This document shows, piece by piece, positions 35,010 through 43,921 of a stretch of 64,000 nt of DNA. A program made the translations under genes and the position numbers. Numbering within the stretch: position 1 is the stretch's first letter; every line of letters begins with the position of its first letter. Source of the DNA: Candidatus Bipolaricaulota bacterium (lineage in GTDB: Bacteria; Bipolaricaulota; Bipolaricaulia; UBA7950; UBA9294); NCBI GenBank assembly GCA_028278555.1, contig JANQEA010000035.1, forward strand, positions 88,089-152,088. The letters run 5' to 3'. Below the pieces are notes generated by a model, which was not told the DNA's origin, did no database searches, and saw only the letters and a list, made by a program, of their open reading frames with translations.

Positions 35010-36077
35010 ATGAAGACGCCCCAGCCGAGTCACCCGCTCCCGGATGGCGATGTCCTCTACCGTGCCCTCATCGATCGGGACAGCCGATTCGATGGATTGT
35101 TCGTCGCCGCGGTCAAGACAACCGGCATCTTCTGCCGGCCGACCTGCCGGGCACGGAAGCCGAACCCGGAGAACGTCGAGTTCTTCGCCGCGCCGCGCGA
35201 CGCACTCCTCCACGGCTACCGGCCGTGCAAGATCTGCAGCCCGATGGGACTGCCGGATGAAGTCCCCGACTGGCTACAGCCGCTCCTCGACGAAGTACAC
35301 GCGCAGCCGGAGCGACGGTTGACCGACCGAATGCTCAGGGATCGGGGGATCGAACCGGATCGCATCCGTCGATGGTTCCAGAAGCACCACGGGATGACGT
35401 TCCACGCCTATTGCCGTGCACTCCGGTTGGGTCTCGCGTTCGGGCGGATCCGCGAGGGGGATGACGTCGGTCCGTCCGCGTTCGGTGCAGGATACGATTC
35501 GCTCAGCGGCTTCACCGAATCGTTCCAGAAGACGATTGGTTTCACGCCGGGGGAGAGCCGCGATCGGCAGGTAGTCCGCGTCGCTCGGATCACGACGCCG
35601 CTCGGCCCGATGCTCGCCGGCGCTACGGAGGACGGGCTCTGCCTGCTCGAGTTCGCTGATCGTCGGATGCTCGAGACGCAGTTGACGCGGCTTCGAAAGC
35701 ATCTCGCCGCCGAAGTCATCCCCGGACAGAGCGACATCCTCTCCGCCATCGCGTCTCAGCTCGCCGAGTACTTCGCCGGAGAACGGCGGACGTTCGACAT
35801 GCCACTTGTGACGCCCGGAACGGAGTTCCAGCAGCGTGTCTGGGAGAAGCTCCGGACGATCCCGTACGGCGAAACGCGCTCGTACCAGCAGCAGGCCGAG
35901 GCGGTCGGACAACCGTCGGCTGTCCGCGCCGTCGCACGCGCCAACGGGGACAACCGGATCGCGATCGCCATCCCATGCCACCGGGTCATCGGCAAGAACG
36001 GGAAGCTGACCGGCTACGGCGGCGGGCTCTGGCGGAAGGAGTACCTCCTCAACCTCGAACGGTCTGCCTCATCCTGA
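35010..36077 (+). CDS. ada: Ada: methylphosphotriester sensor, AraC-type HTH and O6-methylguanine-DNA methyltransferase
   Basis: A 355-residue protein with all three Ada modules. The zinc/methylphosphotriester domain carries Cys42, Cys46, Cys73 and Cys76 (FCRPTCRARK...GYRPCKIC). The AraC-type HTH spans about residues 95-180. The O6-alkylguanine methyltransferase domain has acceptor Cys323 in IPCHRV. Ada repairs methylated DNA directly and, once methylated on the N-terminal Cys, activates the adaptive response. The ATG at 35010 fits the usual N-terminus, though its ribosome-binding site is weak (GGCGGGG). No alkA or alkB is adjacent. Confidence 0.95.
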   Translation: MKTPQPSHPLPDGDVLYRALIDRDSRFDGLFVAAVKTTGIFCRPTCRARKPNPENVEFFAAPRDALLHGYRPCKICSPMGLPDEVPDWLQPLLDEVHAQPERRLTDRMLRDRGIEPDRIRRWFQKHHGMTFHAYCRALRLGLAFGRIREGDDVGPSAFGAGYDSLSGFTESFQKTIGFTPGESRDRQVVRVARITTPLGPMLAGATEDGLCLLEFADRRMLETQLTRLRKHLAAEVIPGQSDILSAIASQLAEYFAGERRTFDMPLVTPGTEFQQRVWEKLRTIPYGETRSYQQQAEAVGQPSAVRAVARANGDNRIAIAIPCHRVIGKNGKLTGYGGGLWRKEYLLNLERSASS

Positions 36078-36126
36078 CACCGCGAGTTCGAGACGGCCGG
36101 GTCGAACTTGTGTACCCTCATGAGTC

Positions 36127-36741
36127 ATGGCGACGACCCTGTATCTCATCCGTCACGCGCAGAGCCATCCTTCGGCTCGGATCATCCATTCCGAGTGGCC
36201 GCTGAGCGAACTCGGCCGGACTCAAGCAACCCGACTGACCCATCTTCTCGAACCGCTCGGGATCGAGCGGATCGTCTCCAGCCCGTTCACCCGGTGTCTG
36301 GAGACGATTCGACCGTTCGCAGAGAAGTCCGGATTGGAGGTCGTCCTCTGCGACGACCTCCGCGAGCGGCACCTCGGCGTCGGCTTCGATGACGACTTCT
36401 GGGCCGTCTGGCGTCGATCGTGGGAGGACTTCGACTATGCAGTCCCAGGGCATGAGACGTCCCGCGAGGCGCAACGACGATTCGTCGCCGCGATCGACCG
36501 GACCCTGAGTGAGCACGAGGGGCAGACGATCGGCGTCTGTGCGCACGGGAACGTCATCGGCCTGTTCTTGAATCACCTGGACGCCCGGAACGGCCGGGAG
36601 ACAGCCGAACGGCTGACGAATCCGGACGTGCTCAGGTTCCGGACCGACGGAGGCTCCGTCGTGTGGGATCGGTCGTACCGGCTTCCGGGGTTCGCCGACC
36701 TCGTGACCGATCCGGCGGAGACGCCGATCGACGACGACTGA
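36127..36741 (+). CDS. Histidine phosphatase (phosphoglycerate mutase-like) family protein
   Basis: A 204-residue protein with the family's catalytic LIRHAQS at residues 7-13 (His10), the second Arg in [10 protein letters not shown], and the second catalytic His in GVCAHGNVI. It probably hydrolyses a small phosphate ester; cofactor-independent phosphatases of this type are hard to assign a substrate. No strong Shine-Dalgarno precedes the ATG. It opens a same-strand run of small genes up to 39804. Confidence 0.88.
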   Translation: MATTLYLIRHAQSHPSARIIHSEWPLSELGRTQATRLTHLLEPLGIERIVSSPFTRCLETIRPFAEKSGLEVVLCDDLRERHLGVGFDDDFWAVWRRSWEDFDYAVPGHETSREAQRRFVAAIDRTLSEHEGQTIGVCAHGNVIGLFLNHLDARNGRETAERLTNPDVLRFRTDGGSVVWDRSYRLPGFADLVTDPAETPIDDD

Positions 36742-36800
36742 AAGCATTGCAGGGTGCGGAGACGGAGCAAGAAGCGATCCGCGAAATGAACGGAGGCATC

Positions 36801-37082
36801 ATGGCAACAGCGACGGCACGACACATCCTAGTGGATTCGGCGGAGCGCGCCGAGGAACTGAAGCAACAGATCGAGAACGGGGCCGATTTCGCGCAACTGG
36901 CAGCGGAACACTCCGAGTGTCCGTCCGGCTCGTCCGGCGGCGATCTCGGCGAGTTCGAGCAGGGGCAGATGGTCCCCGAGTTCGATCAGGTCGTCTTCAA
37001 CGAGGCCCTCGGCGAGATCCACGGACCGATCCAGACTCAGTTCGGCTACCACCTGATCGAGATTCTCGACCGATCCGAATAG
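36801..37082 (+). CDS. Parvulin-type peptidyl-prolyl isomerase
   Basis: A 93-residue single-domain parvulin. It begins [18 protein letters not shown], with [25 protein letters not shown] and [10 protein letters not shown] in the middle and [13 protein letters not shown] at the end, the full PpiC/rotamase core. It lacks a signal peptide, so it is cytoplasmic, comparable in size to E. coli PpiC. GGAGG lies five bases before the ATG at 36801. The DUF2164 gene starts three bases after its stop. Confidence 0.93.
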   Translation: MATATARHILVDSAERAEELKQQIENGADFAQLAAEHSECPSGSSGGDLGEFEQGQMVPEFDQVVFNEALGEIHGPIQTQFGYHLIEILDRSE

Positions 37083-37085
37083 GGC

Positions 37086-37346
37086 ATGGCGATCGAGCTT
37101 CCTAACGAGACGAAGGAGCAGCTGCTCTCGTCGATCGTGCGTTTCTTCGAGGAGCGTTTCGAGCAGGAGATCGGTGATCTGAAGTCGTCCCTCCTCCTCG
37201 ACTACGTCCTGAAGGAGATCGGGCCGTCCATCTACAACACCGGTGTCGCTGATGCGCAGGCACGGATGAGTGAGATGGTCGACGAGATCGACGCGACCTG
37301 CTACGAGCCCGAATTCGCTTACTGGGAGAAGAAACCGTCGTCATGA
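37086..37346 (+). CDS. DUF2164 family protein
   Basis: An 86-residue protein matching DUF2164 over its length: residues 18-46 (VRFFEERFEQEIGDLKSSLL...KEIGPSIYNTGV in outline) and a C-terminal CYEPEFAYW. The family is small, cytoplasmic and uncharacterised. It is tightly spaced after the parvulin gene and its stop overlaps the ATG of the following GNAT gene, so translation is probably coupled. Confidence 0.88.
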   Translation: MAIELPNETKEQLLSSIVRFFEERFEQEIGDLKSSLLLDYVLKEIGPSIYNTGVADAQARMSEMVDEIDATCYEPEFAYWEKKPSS

Positions 37347-37870
37347 TCCGACTCGAGACCGAGCGGTTGCGGCTGAGACCGATCCAATCGGAGGATGTCG
37401 AACCCCTCGTCGATCTGTGGACCGATCCCGAGGTGACACGATTCATGGGCGGGCCGCGGGATGGAACGCAGCTGAAGACATGGTTCGAGGAGGATGTCAT
37501 CGAGCCGGCACCGGATCCTCACGACCTCTGGCCAGTCGAGGAGATCGCGACCGGTCAGGTGATCGGCCATTGCGGTCTCCTCGACAAGGAGATCGAGGGC
37601 GAAACGGAGATCGAGCTGACCTACGTCTTCGCCGTGCCGGCGTGGGGGAAGGGCTTCGCGACGGAGATCGCTGTCGCACTCCGGGATCACGCGTTCGAGA
37701 AGATGGGAATCACACGGCTGATCGCGCTGATCGATCCGGACAACGGAGCTTCGCAGCGAATCGCCGAGAAAGTCGGGATGCGGTTCGAACGGGATCTCGT
37801 CCGCCCCGGCGGCGCGATCCGAAGGCTGTACGCGGTGACCGTCGGAGAGAAGCCCGACGCGAAACCGTGA
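37343..37870 (+). CDS. GNAT family N-acetyltransferase (RimJ/RimL type)
   Basis: A 175-residue GNAT of the RimJ/RimL branch. It starts MIRLETERLRLRPIQSED, has VIGHCGLLDKEIEGETEIELTYVF in the core, the acetyl-CoA loop PAWGKGFATEIAVALRDHAF and the end NGASQRIAEKVGMRFERD. Members acetylate N-terminal amines of ribosomal proteins or small molecules; the substrate here is unknown. Its ATG overlaps the DUF2164 stop and its stop overlaps the GTG of the methyltransferase gene. Confidence 0.9.
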   Translation: MIRLETERLRLRPIQSEDVEPLVDLWTDPEVTRFMGGPRDGTQLKTWFEEDVIEPAPDPHDLWPVEEIATGQVIGHCGLLDKEIEGETEIELTYVFAVPAWGKGFATEIAVALRDHAFEKMGITRLIALIDPDNGASQRIAEKVGMRFERDLVRPGGAIRRLYAVTVGEKPDAKP

Positions 37871-38508
37871 GTCGATCGACAAGCGCCCACGGCCTGCGAG
37901 ATCGACTTCGGGCAGCGTACGACGCGATGGCCGAGGCGCGCGACCGTCATGACCTTCCCGCGTGGAAGCGGGACGTTCGGGCGTCCTTCTTGGCCCTTAT
38001 TCAGCAAGAAGGGGCGACTCGGCTGCTCGAGATCGGTGCCGGCACGGGACGCGACGGCGCCTTCTTCGCCGAACATGGGCTTGACGTCGTCTGCATCGAT
38101 CTCTCACCGGAGATGGTCCGTCTCTGTCGCGAGAAGGGGCTGGAGGCGGAGGTGATGGACGTCGCCGATCTTCGGTTCCCGGGCAACTCCTTCGGCGCCG
38201 TCTACGCGCTGAACTGCTTCCTCCATCTTCCGACGAGCGAACTCCCGGACGCGCTTCGCGAGGTTCATCGGATCCTCCGCCCGGGTGGCCTATTCTTCCT
38301 CGGCGTCTACGGCGGCATCGACCAAGAGGGCGTCTGGGAAGAGGATACCTACGAGCCGAAGCGGTTCTTCTCGCTTCAGACCGACGAGCACCTCCTGGAC
38401 AGCGTCCGGACGTTCTTCGACCTCGTCTCGTTCGATCGGATCTCCGTAGCATCCGAAGCCCCGCGGATCCACTTCCAATCGCTTATCCTCCGGAAGACGG
38501 TGAGCTAG
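37867..38508 (+). CDS. Class I SAM-dependent methyltransferase
   Basis: A 213-residue methyltransferase with motif I LLEIGAGTGRDGAFFAEHG (about residues 56-74), the acidic end of beta-2 in VVCIDLSPEMV, and the LREVHRILRPGGLFFLGVYG region after beta-4. The GTG start overlaps the preceding GNAT stop. A small-molecule substrate is likely but cannot be specified. It is followed 18 bases later by the AAC(3)-GNAT fusion. Confidence 0.9.
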   Translation: MSRSTSAHGLRDRLRAAYDAMAEARDRHDLPAWKRDVRASFLALIQQEGATRLLEIGAGTGRDGAFFAEHGLDVVCIDLSPEMVRLCREKGLEAEVMDVADLRFPGNSFGAVYALNCFLHLPTSELPDALREVHRILRPGGLFFLGVYGGIDQEGVWEEDTYEPKRFFSLQTDEHLLDSVRTFFDLVSFDRISVASEAPRIHFQSLILRKTVS

Positions 38509-38526
38509 CACCGGAAGGAGGTTCGG

Positions 38527-39804
38527 ATGACCGAGCGCGATGCCATCGAACGGACGGATCGACCGATCACGGTCGACGCTCTCGTCGAGGATCTGAAGGA
38601 TCTCGGCGTAGAGAGCGGATCGACGCTCCTCGTCCACGCGTCGCTCAGCGCGGTCGACTGGGTCTGCGGCGGCGCGGTCGCCGTGATCCTCGCGTTGGAG
38701 AAGGTCCTCGGCGAAGAGGGCACGCTCGTGATGCCGACGATGTCCGGAGATCTGACCGATCCACGCGACTGGCAGCATCCTCCCGTCCCCGAGGACTGGA
38801 AGGAGACGATCCGCGCTGCGATGCCCCCGTTCGATCCGAATCTCACCCCAACGCGGAGCATGGGTGCGATCGCCGAGACGTTCCGGACGCAGCCCGGCAC
38901 AGTGAGGAGCGGACACCCGCACGCCTCGTTCGCCGCCCGCGGCCCGCTGGCAACACGGATCACCGGCGATCACGCACTTGACTATGCCCTCGGGGAAGGG
39001 TCGCCGCTCGCGCGGATGTACGAGCACGATGGGCGCGTTCTCCTTCTCGGCGTCGGGCATGCGAACAACACGTCGCTCCACCTCGCCGAGTACCGGGCGG
39101 ACTTCCCGGGGAAGCGCGAGCGGCCGAACGGGGCGCCGTTGATCGTCGACGGGGTCCGCCGGTGGGTCGACGTCCTCGATCTCGATGTCAACGCGTCGGA
39201 TTTCCCGCGAATCGGCGACGCGTTCGCGCGGGAGACCGACCTCGTCCGGACAGGTCAAATCGGGAACGCAACCGCCCTCCTAATGCCGCAGCGCACCCTG
39301 GTCGATTTCGCCGTCGGCTGGATGGAGGCACATCGCGGTCGGAGCGATGAAGGACCGGCCGCGTTGATCCGACCGGTCACTTCGGCCGATCGAGACGAGT
39401 GGATCCGCCTTCGCTGCGTTCTCTGGCCGCATCGCGACCCGGCAGAGCTCGCAGCCGAAGTCGACGAGATGACCGTCGACCTGGAGGCTTCTCCGGTCTT
39501 CGTCGCTGTTCGCCCCGACGGTGGACTCTGCGGTCTGATCGAGGCCGCGATCCGCGACGGCGCCGTCGGATGTTCGACCGATCGGGTCGGCTATCTCGAG
39601 GCCTGGTACGTCGAACCCGCGTGGCGCTGGTGTGGGATCGGTCGAACACTTGTCGAGCAAGCCGAGGCATGGGCCCGTGCTCAGGGCTGCGCCGAGATGG
39701 CCTCCGACACGAACCCTCGGTACCCGCTCAGTCCGGCCGCTCACGAGGCGCTCGGCTACCGCGTCGTCAAGCGGAAGACCCACTTCCGGAAGGCACTCGA
39801 CTGA
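38527..39804 (+). CDS. AAC(3)-family / AAC(6')-like GNAT fusion acetyltransferase
   Basis: A 425-residue two-domain protein. Residues ~12-270 are an Antibiotic_NAT (AAC(3)-II/III/IV type) domain: [42 protein letters not shown] and the His185-x-x-Glu188 pair in SLHLAEYR. Residues ~280-425 are a GNAT resembling AAC(6'): [21 protein letters not shown], the acetyl-CoA loop [19 protein letters not shown] and [20 protein letters not shown]. Each alone would be of normal length. Together they suggest 3-N and 6'-N acetylation of aminoglycosides or of a related natural substrate. The ATG has GGAAGGAGG upstream. No integron or transposon surrounds it and codon use is native. Confidence 0.88.
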   Translation: MTERDAIERTDRPITVDALVEDLKDLGVESGSTLLVHASLSAVDWVCGGAVAVILALEKVLGEEGTLVMPTMSGDLTDPRDWQHPPVPEDWKETIRAAMPPFDPNLTPTRSMGAIAETFRTQPGTVRSGHPHASFAARGPLATRITGDHALDYALGEGSPLARMYEHDGRVLLLGVGHANNTSLHLAEYRADFPGKRERPNGAPLIVDGVRRWVDVLDLDVNASDFPRIGDAFARETDLVRTGQIGNATALLMPQRTLVDFAVGWMEAHRGRSDEGPAALIRPVTSADRDEWIRLRCVLWPHRDPAELAAEVDEMTVDLEASPVFVAVRPDGGLCGLIEAAIRDGAVGCSTDRVGYLEAWYVEPAWRWCGIGRTLVEQAEAWARAQGCAEMASDTNPRYPLSPAAHEALGYRVVKRKTHFRKALD

Positions 39805-39812
39805 ATCTCCTG

Positions 39813-41969
39813 TCAACGAACTGACTTCGCGAGTTCGGCGAGGTCGGGCCGTTCGGCGACATCGTCCATCGCTCGATGCCACTTCGCCGACAGATCTCCG
39901 AGGTCGACCGAGCCGCCTTCCCGGACGAAGACCGGGATGACGTGTAGCGGCACGCCGATCGTCACGTCGGTCGGCCCCTTGTAGCGGATGCCCGACCAAG
40001 CATCGATCCAAGACCCCTCGGGAATGTGGACGGCGACTGAGTCGCTCCCCGGCTCCCAGACCGGACGGACGAGGACATCCGGGCCGTAGAGATACTCCGC
40101 CCATCGGTCGATGTACTCCGGATGATCCGGATAGGCGACGAAGAGCGGACGAACGATCGGCGTCCCCCGCTCGTGGGCTGCCTCAGCGAGTCCGTAGACG
40201 TAGTCAATCAGGTCGACATGGAGGCGCGCGTAGAACGCCCAAATCGCGAGGAGCTCTTCGTCGTAGACCGTGTCGAACGTATAGCCCTCGGCAGTCAGCA
40301 CCTCGCCCGATTCATCCGCCAACCACGACCACGGGGCGAGGTTCGCCGTCGGCCCGACCTCCATGATCGGACAGAACGCCGAGAAGGCGAGCCAGCGCGC
40401 CAGAACTTCCCGAGGCGGGCGCGTGTTGTAGCCGCCGGTGTCCGAGCCCCAGATCGGTACGTTCAGGACGGCGGCCCGCTGCAACGCGATGATCGCCGAA
40501 CGGAGGCCCCACGCGGATGGGTCGGTGTCGCCGCCCCACGCGACGGCAACCCGTGACATCCCCGGCCAGCCGGCGCGGTAGAACGAGACGAACTCTCCGA
40601 CTCCGAACTCCGCAGCCGCGTCAAATGCCGCCTCGGCAAACCAAAGCGGGTACGCGTTGTGCCCATGCCGATAGTCGGTCCCGTCGTGATAGGCACCTCG
40701 GAAGAGCTGCCCGTCCGGCGGCTTTTCCTCGCCGCGGTCGAGCTTGAAGCCGGCGATTCCCGTCTCGAGGAGCCTCTGCACCTCTGTCTTCCACCACGCT
40801 GCAGCGTCGGGATTCGTGAAGTCGATCAGCGCCGCGCTCGGGAGATACGGGAGGGTCAGCGGGACGTGATAGCCGCGTTCGACCGCGAGGTCGGCCTGAC
40901 CGTCCATCACCCACGGTCCGAGCCAGAGGAGCGAGGCAATCCCCTCCCGCCGGAGCCAATCGATCATTGATTCGAACGCAGGGAAGCGAGCACCGTCGAA
41001 GACCATGTCTCCGTACCCGAACGTCCCGGCCGACCACGGGCGATCGATCGCGTACCACGAGCACGGGATCCCGAGCGCGTTCATCATCAACACGTCCTCG
41101 ACGACCATCGAGTTGAACGGGCCGTCGTAGGGCGTGCCGTCGAAGAACGCGGGAAGATCCCAGACGACGTCACGCCATCGCCCCGGACCGAAGATGAACG
41201 CAGGCGGCAGGAGGCTCATCCCTGTGATCCGGGCATATCGCTCAACCACGTCGATCGGCTCCGGCCCGGGAATCAGGAGGATCGAGAGCGTCGGTCCTTC
41301 GGACTCGATCGTCAGCTCCGTCGGGCGGATCTGTCCCGCCTCGGCGATCCCGAACCGGAAGGTCGCCGGCCAGTCACCCTCGACGTAGACACCGTACCCG
41401 CTCGACGAGACGAAGAACGGCGCGTAGATCGAGACCGTCGGAAGGGTGTATAGGTCGACGGTCTGCCCTCGCAGGTTCAGCCCCTCGGTCATCTCCGGCT
41501 CCCACGAGAGGCCCTGGCTCCCCTGAACGACGCGCTCCATCAGTCCGTAGAACCCTTCCGCCTCCCCAACTCGGAACGAAACGCCGAGCTTCTCGAACTC
41601 CCCCTTCGGCTCGACGCGAAACTCAATCCGAACCGTCCGATCCGGGCTGGAACCGATCCGGATCGCCGCCGACCGTCCGTCGTCGGTCCGATAGACGAGA
41701 TGCGTAATTGCTCCGTTCGCCCGCTCGACCGGCGGGCCATCGAGCAGGATCCGACCGTCTCGATGCCAGACATAGAACGCCGAACCCCCGTCCATCCACA
41801 GTTCCGGGAACGGAGACTCGAGGCGGATCGAGAGCGGATCCTCGATCAGGGTGTGAGAGATCGGTTCGGCATCGTTGAAGGCGGCTGCCAGGACGACGAA
41901 TGCGATCACCAGGACGAGCCCGACCGAGAGCAAAGACCGCGTGGATCTCCCGAAGCTGACGTCCCGCAT
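39813..41969 (-). CDS. Exported GH31 family glycoside hydrolase (alpha-glucosidase-like)
   Basis: A 718-residue protein with an N-terminal signal/anchor (SVGLVLVIAFVVLAAAF) and the GH31 fold. The catalytic nucleophile Asp411 lies in GIAGFKLDRGEE; the acid/base region is AWGGDTDPSAWG (about Asp481). The substrate-side motifs SWYAIDRPW and FCPIMEVGP precede and follow. GH31 enzymes are retaining alpha-glucosidases, xylosidases or sulfoquinovosidases; which one is not clear. The ATG at 41969 has GGAGG five bases upstream; an upstream in-frame start is unsupported. A palindrome in the divergent gap (42032-42046) may regulate it. It converges on the AAC fusion with eight bases between. Confidence 0.9.
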   Translation of the reverse strand: MRDVSFGRSTRSLLSVGLVLVIAFVVLAAAFNDAEPISHTLIEDPLSIRLESPFPELWMDGGSAFYVWHRDGRILLDGPPVERANGAITHLVYRTDDGRSAAIRIGSSPDRTVRIEFRVEPKGEFEKLGVSFRVGEAEGFYGLMERVVQGSQGLSWEPEMTEGLNLRGQTVDLYTLPTVSIYAPFFVSSSGYGVYVEGDWPATFRFGIAEAGQIRPTELTIESEGPTLSILLIPGPEPIDVVERYARITGMSLLPPAFIFGPGRWRDVVWDLPAFFDGTPYDGPFNSMVVEDVLMMNALGIPCSWYAIDRPWSAGTFGYGDMVFDGARFPAFESMIDWLRREGIASLLWLGPWVMDGQADLAVERGYHVPLTLPYLPSAALIDFTNPDAAAWWKTEVQRLLETGIAGFKLDRGEEKPPDGQLFRGAYHDGTDYRHGHNAYPLWFAEAAFDAAAEFGVGEFVSFYRAGWPGMSRVAVAWGGDTDPSAWGLRSAIIALQRAAVLNVPIWGSDTGGYNTRPPREVLARWLAFSAFCPIMEVGPTANLAPWSWLADESGEVLTAEGYTFDTVYDEELLAIWAFYARLHVDLIDYVYGLAEAAHERGTPIVRPLFVAYPDHPEYIDRWAEYLYGPDVLVRPVWEPGSDSVAVHIPEGSWIDAWSGIRYKGPTDVTIGVPLHVIPVFVREGGSVDLGDLSAKWHRAMDDVAERPDLAELAKSVR

Positions 41970-42031
41970 TCCGACCTCCTCGCTTCGCTCGATCCTATCG
42001 GCGCCGTTCCGAACGTCAAGACCCACAGCAG

Positions 42032-42046
42032 ACGAAACGGTTTCGT
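42032..42046. promoter_or_regulatory. Candidate operator palindrome in the GH31 divergent gap
   Basis: ACGAAAC-G-GTTTCGT, a perfect 7-bp inverted repeat around one base, lies 63 bases upstream of the GH31 gene and 78 bases upstream of the opposite gene. It looks like sugar-regulator (LacI-type) operators, but no such regulator is in the window. Confidence 0.35.
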
Positions 42047-42123
42047 GATAGACGCCTAGGTTTCCACGTCATAGCTTGGATGCAAGGTGGTTGATGAGTA
42101 TCCTGACTGGAGAGGTGATAGAC

Positions 42124-42612
42124 ATGGCAGATCCACTGTTCGATCGTCCGGCGTTCATCGAGAAGGTCCGACAGATCTTCGCGTCGCTCGAGCCGCTCCT
42201 CCCCGAGGGAGACGCATTCGACTACGAGGAGACCGCTCTCTTCAGCGGCGTCGTCAACGAGTCGCAGGAACATCTGGTCATCGTACCGATGACGCGGGAT
42301 TCGGTCTCGATCCAGAAGGGCTTCACCCTCGGAGAACAGGAGTCTTGGGCCGATGTCGGAACCCTGTCGGCCTTCGCCTTCCTTGTGATGCCTCCGACCG
42401 ACTGCATCCATACCGTTTCGTATGACGTCCCGTACCTCGTTCGCGGGACCTCATGGAACGAGGCGGACGTCGTCGACGAGCACAACACGGTCATCAGGCA
42501 GTTCGTCACGTGGTGGCACCGCGGAGAGCCGCAGAAGCAGTTCTACAAGTTCTACGGTAACGCAGTCATCCACATCAGCAACTGCGACACCGTCTCGATG
42601 AACCAACAGTAG
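42124..42612 (+). CDS. Hypothetical cytoplasmic protein
   Basis: A 162-residue protein with no recognised family. It begins MADPLFDRPAFIEKVRQIFAS, has a central HLVIVPMTRDSVSIQKGF and ends with a Trp/Lys-rich stretch (QFVTWWHRGEPQKQFYKFYG). No signal peptide or membrane segment. The ATG at 42124 was chosen because GGAGAGG precedes it; an in-frame start 48 bases earlier has no such support. Eleven bases separate its stop from the PCMT-like methyltransferase gene, so they are probably co-transcribed. Confidence 0.6.
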   Translation: MADPLFDRPAFIEKVRQIFASLEPLLPEGDAFDYEETALFSGVVNESQEHLVIVPMTRDSVSIQKGFTLGEQESWADVGTLSAFAFLVMPPTDCIHTVSYDVPYLVRGTSWNEADVVDEHNTVIRQFVTWWHRGEPQKQFYKFYGNAVIHISNCDTVSMNQQ

Positions 42613-42623
42613 AATCGGTCGAC

Positions 42624-43841
42624 ATGGATGCGGTGCCGGAATCGTACGTTTCGTGTCTCGTCGAGCGGTGGGGGGCGATCTCTGAGCCCGTCGAACGCGC
42701 GTTTCGGACGGTTCGACGCCATCGATTCGTGGACGGATGGTACCACCTGGAGGCCACAAACCTCCGGGTGGCCTTCCATCCGGTCGATTACGATCCGGAT
42801 CACCCGGCGCCGGAGCAGCTCGACGAGATCTACTCCGATGTGGCTCTGATCACCGCTTTCGATGATTTCTTGCCGACGAGCTCGACCTCTCAACCCACGC
42901 TGGTCGTCCGGATGCTCGAGCTACTCGAGCTTCGACCGGAGATGCGCGTCCTCGAGATCGGGACCGGAACCGGGTACAACGCGGCCCTTCTCGCCGAAAT
43001 CGTCGGCCCGGAAGGCGCTGTGCACACCGTCGAGATCCAAGAGGAGGTCGCGCGGAAGGCGAGCCAACACCTGCAGGGAGAGGGATACACCGATGTCCGG
43101 GTCTTCCATCGCGACGGCTACCTCGGCGTCCCCGACGCTGCTCCGTTCGACAGGATCGTCGCGACCGTCGGCTGCTCTTCTCTCTCTTCCCATTGGGTCG
43201 AGCAGCTCGCCCCAGGCGGATGGATGCTCGTTCCGCTTCGTCACGGACTCCGGGATCCTCTCGTCCGGATCGAGCGTCGCGTGGATCGTCCCGAATGCGC
43301 GTCCGGACGGATCGTCGGCTGGTCGACGTTCATGCCGATCTACGGCACGCTTCGATCGGCGAACTCCTGGCCCAGCTTCGCGATCCGGAGTCTCCCGAAA
43401 CACGCAACGTGGACACGCCGTCTCCCGAGCCCCCTTTCGTCCGAGTCGGCGCGGACAGGACACCCTCTCGAACACCCGATCCACAGGGCCATTCACTTCT
43501 TCCTGACGCTTTCGTCCCGCGAGCTGTGGCCCGATGCCCGCGGCTACGGTCTCGTCGACCCGGGGAGCCGGTCGGTCCTCGTCGTCACGCAGGATGCCGT
43601 GGAGGGGTTCAGTGCAACGGATGACGTAGCGAGCCTCGAACGCCTCTACGATCGATTCCACCGGCTCGTGGAGACCTGGGATCAATGTGGCCAGCCAGCG
43701 CCAGAGGACTTCTCTATCGAGTTCGTCCCGTTCGGACACTTCGAGTTCATCGAGTCGGAGCCGGAGATGGAATGGATCATCGAACGGCACGATTTTCACG
43801 AAATTATCCATCTCCCGGCGAAACGCGACCGCCCCGAATAG
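42624..43841 (+). CDS. Protein-L-isoaspartate O-methyltransferase (PCMT)-like protein with C-terminal extension
   Basis: A 405-residue protein. The N-terminal ~220 residues are a PCMT domain: FRTVRRHRFVDGWY, TSSTSQPTLVVRMLELLEL (the PCMT substrate motif), motif I VLEIGTGTGYNAALLAEI and PFDRIVATVG, ending LAPGGWMLVPL. PCMTs repair isoaspartate in damaged proteins and are usually ~210-220 aa. Here a ~185-residue extension of unknown fold follows (WPDARGYGLVDPGSRSVLVVT). Extended PCMT-like proteins also occur as peptide-maturation methyltransferases, so repair is likely but not certain. Confidence 0.85.
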   Translation: MDAVPESYVSCLVERWGAISEPVERAFRTVRRHRFVDGWYHLEATNLRVAFHPVDYDPDHPAPEQLDEIYSDVALITAFDDFLPTSSTSQPTLVVRMLELLELRPEMRVLEIGTGTGYNAALLAEIVGPEGAVHTVEIQEEVARKASQHLQGEGYTDVRVFHRDGYLGVPDAAPFDRIVATVGCSSLSSHWVEQLAPGGWMLVPLRHGLRDPLVRIERRVDRPECASGRIVGWSTFMPIYGTLRSANSWPSFAIRSLPKHATWTRRLPSPLSSESARTGHPLEHPIHRAIHFFLTLSSRELWPDARGYGLVDPGSRSVLVVTQDAVEGFSATDDVASLERLYDRFHRLVETWDQCGQPAPEDFSIEFVPFGHFEFIESEPEMEWIIERHDFHEIIHLPAKRDRPE

Positions 43842-43921
43842 CGCGCCTACTCAGGGCTTCACGCCCTCTTCACAGTCGACCGATAGACTCCGATCAACCC
43901 CTCAGCGAAGGAGCACTCACC

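Noticed and set aside
38527..39804. Integron or transposon cassette carrying aminoglycoside resistance
   Set aside because: No attC-like site, integrase, inverted terminal repeats or compositional shift around the gene. It sits in a compact native gene string.
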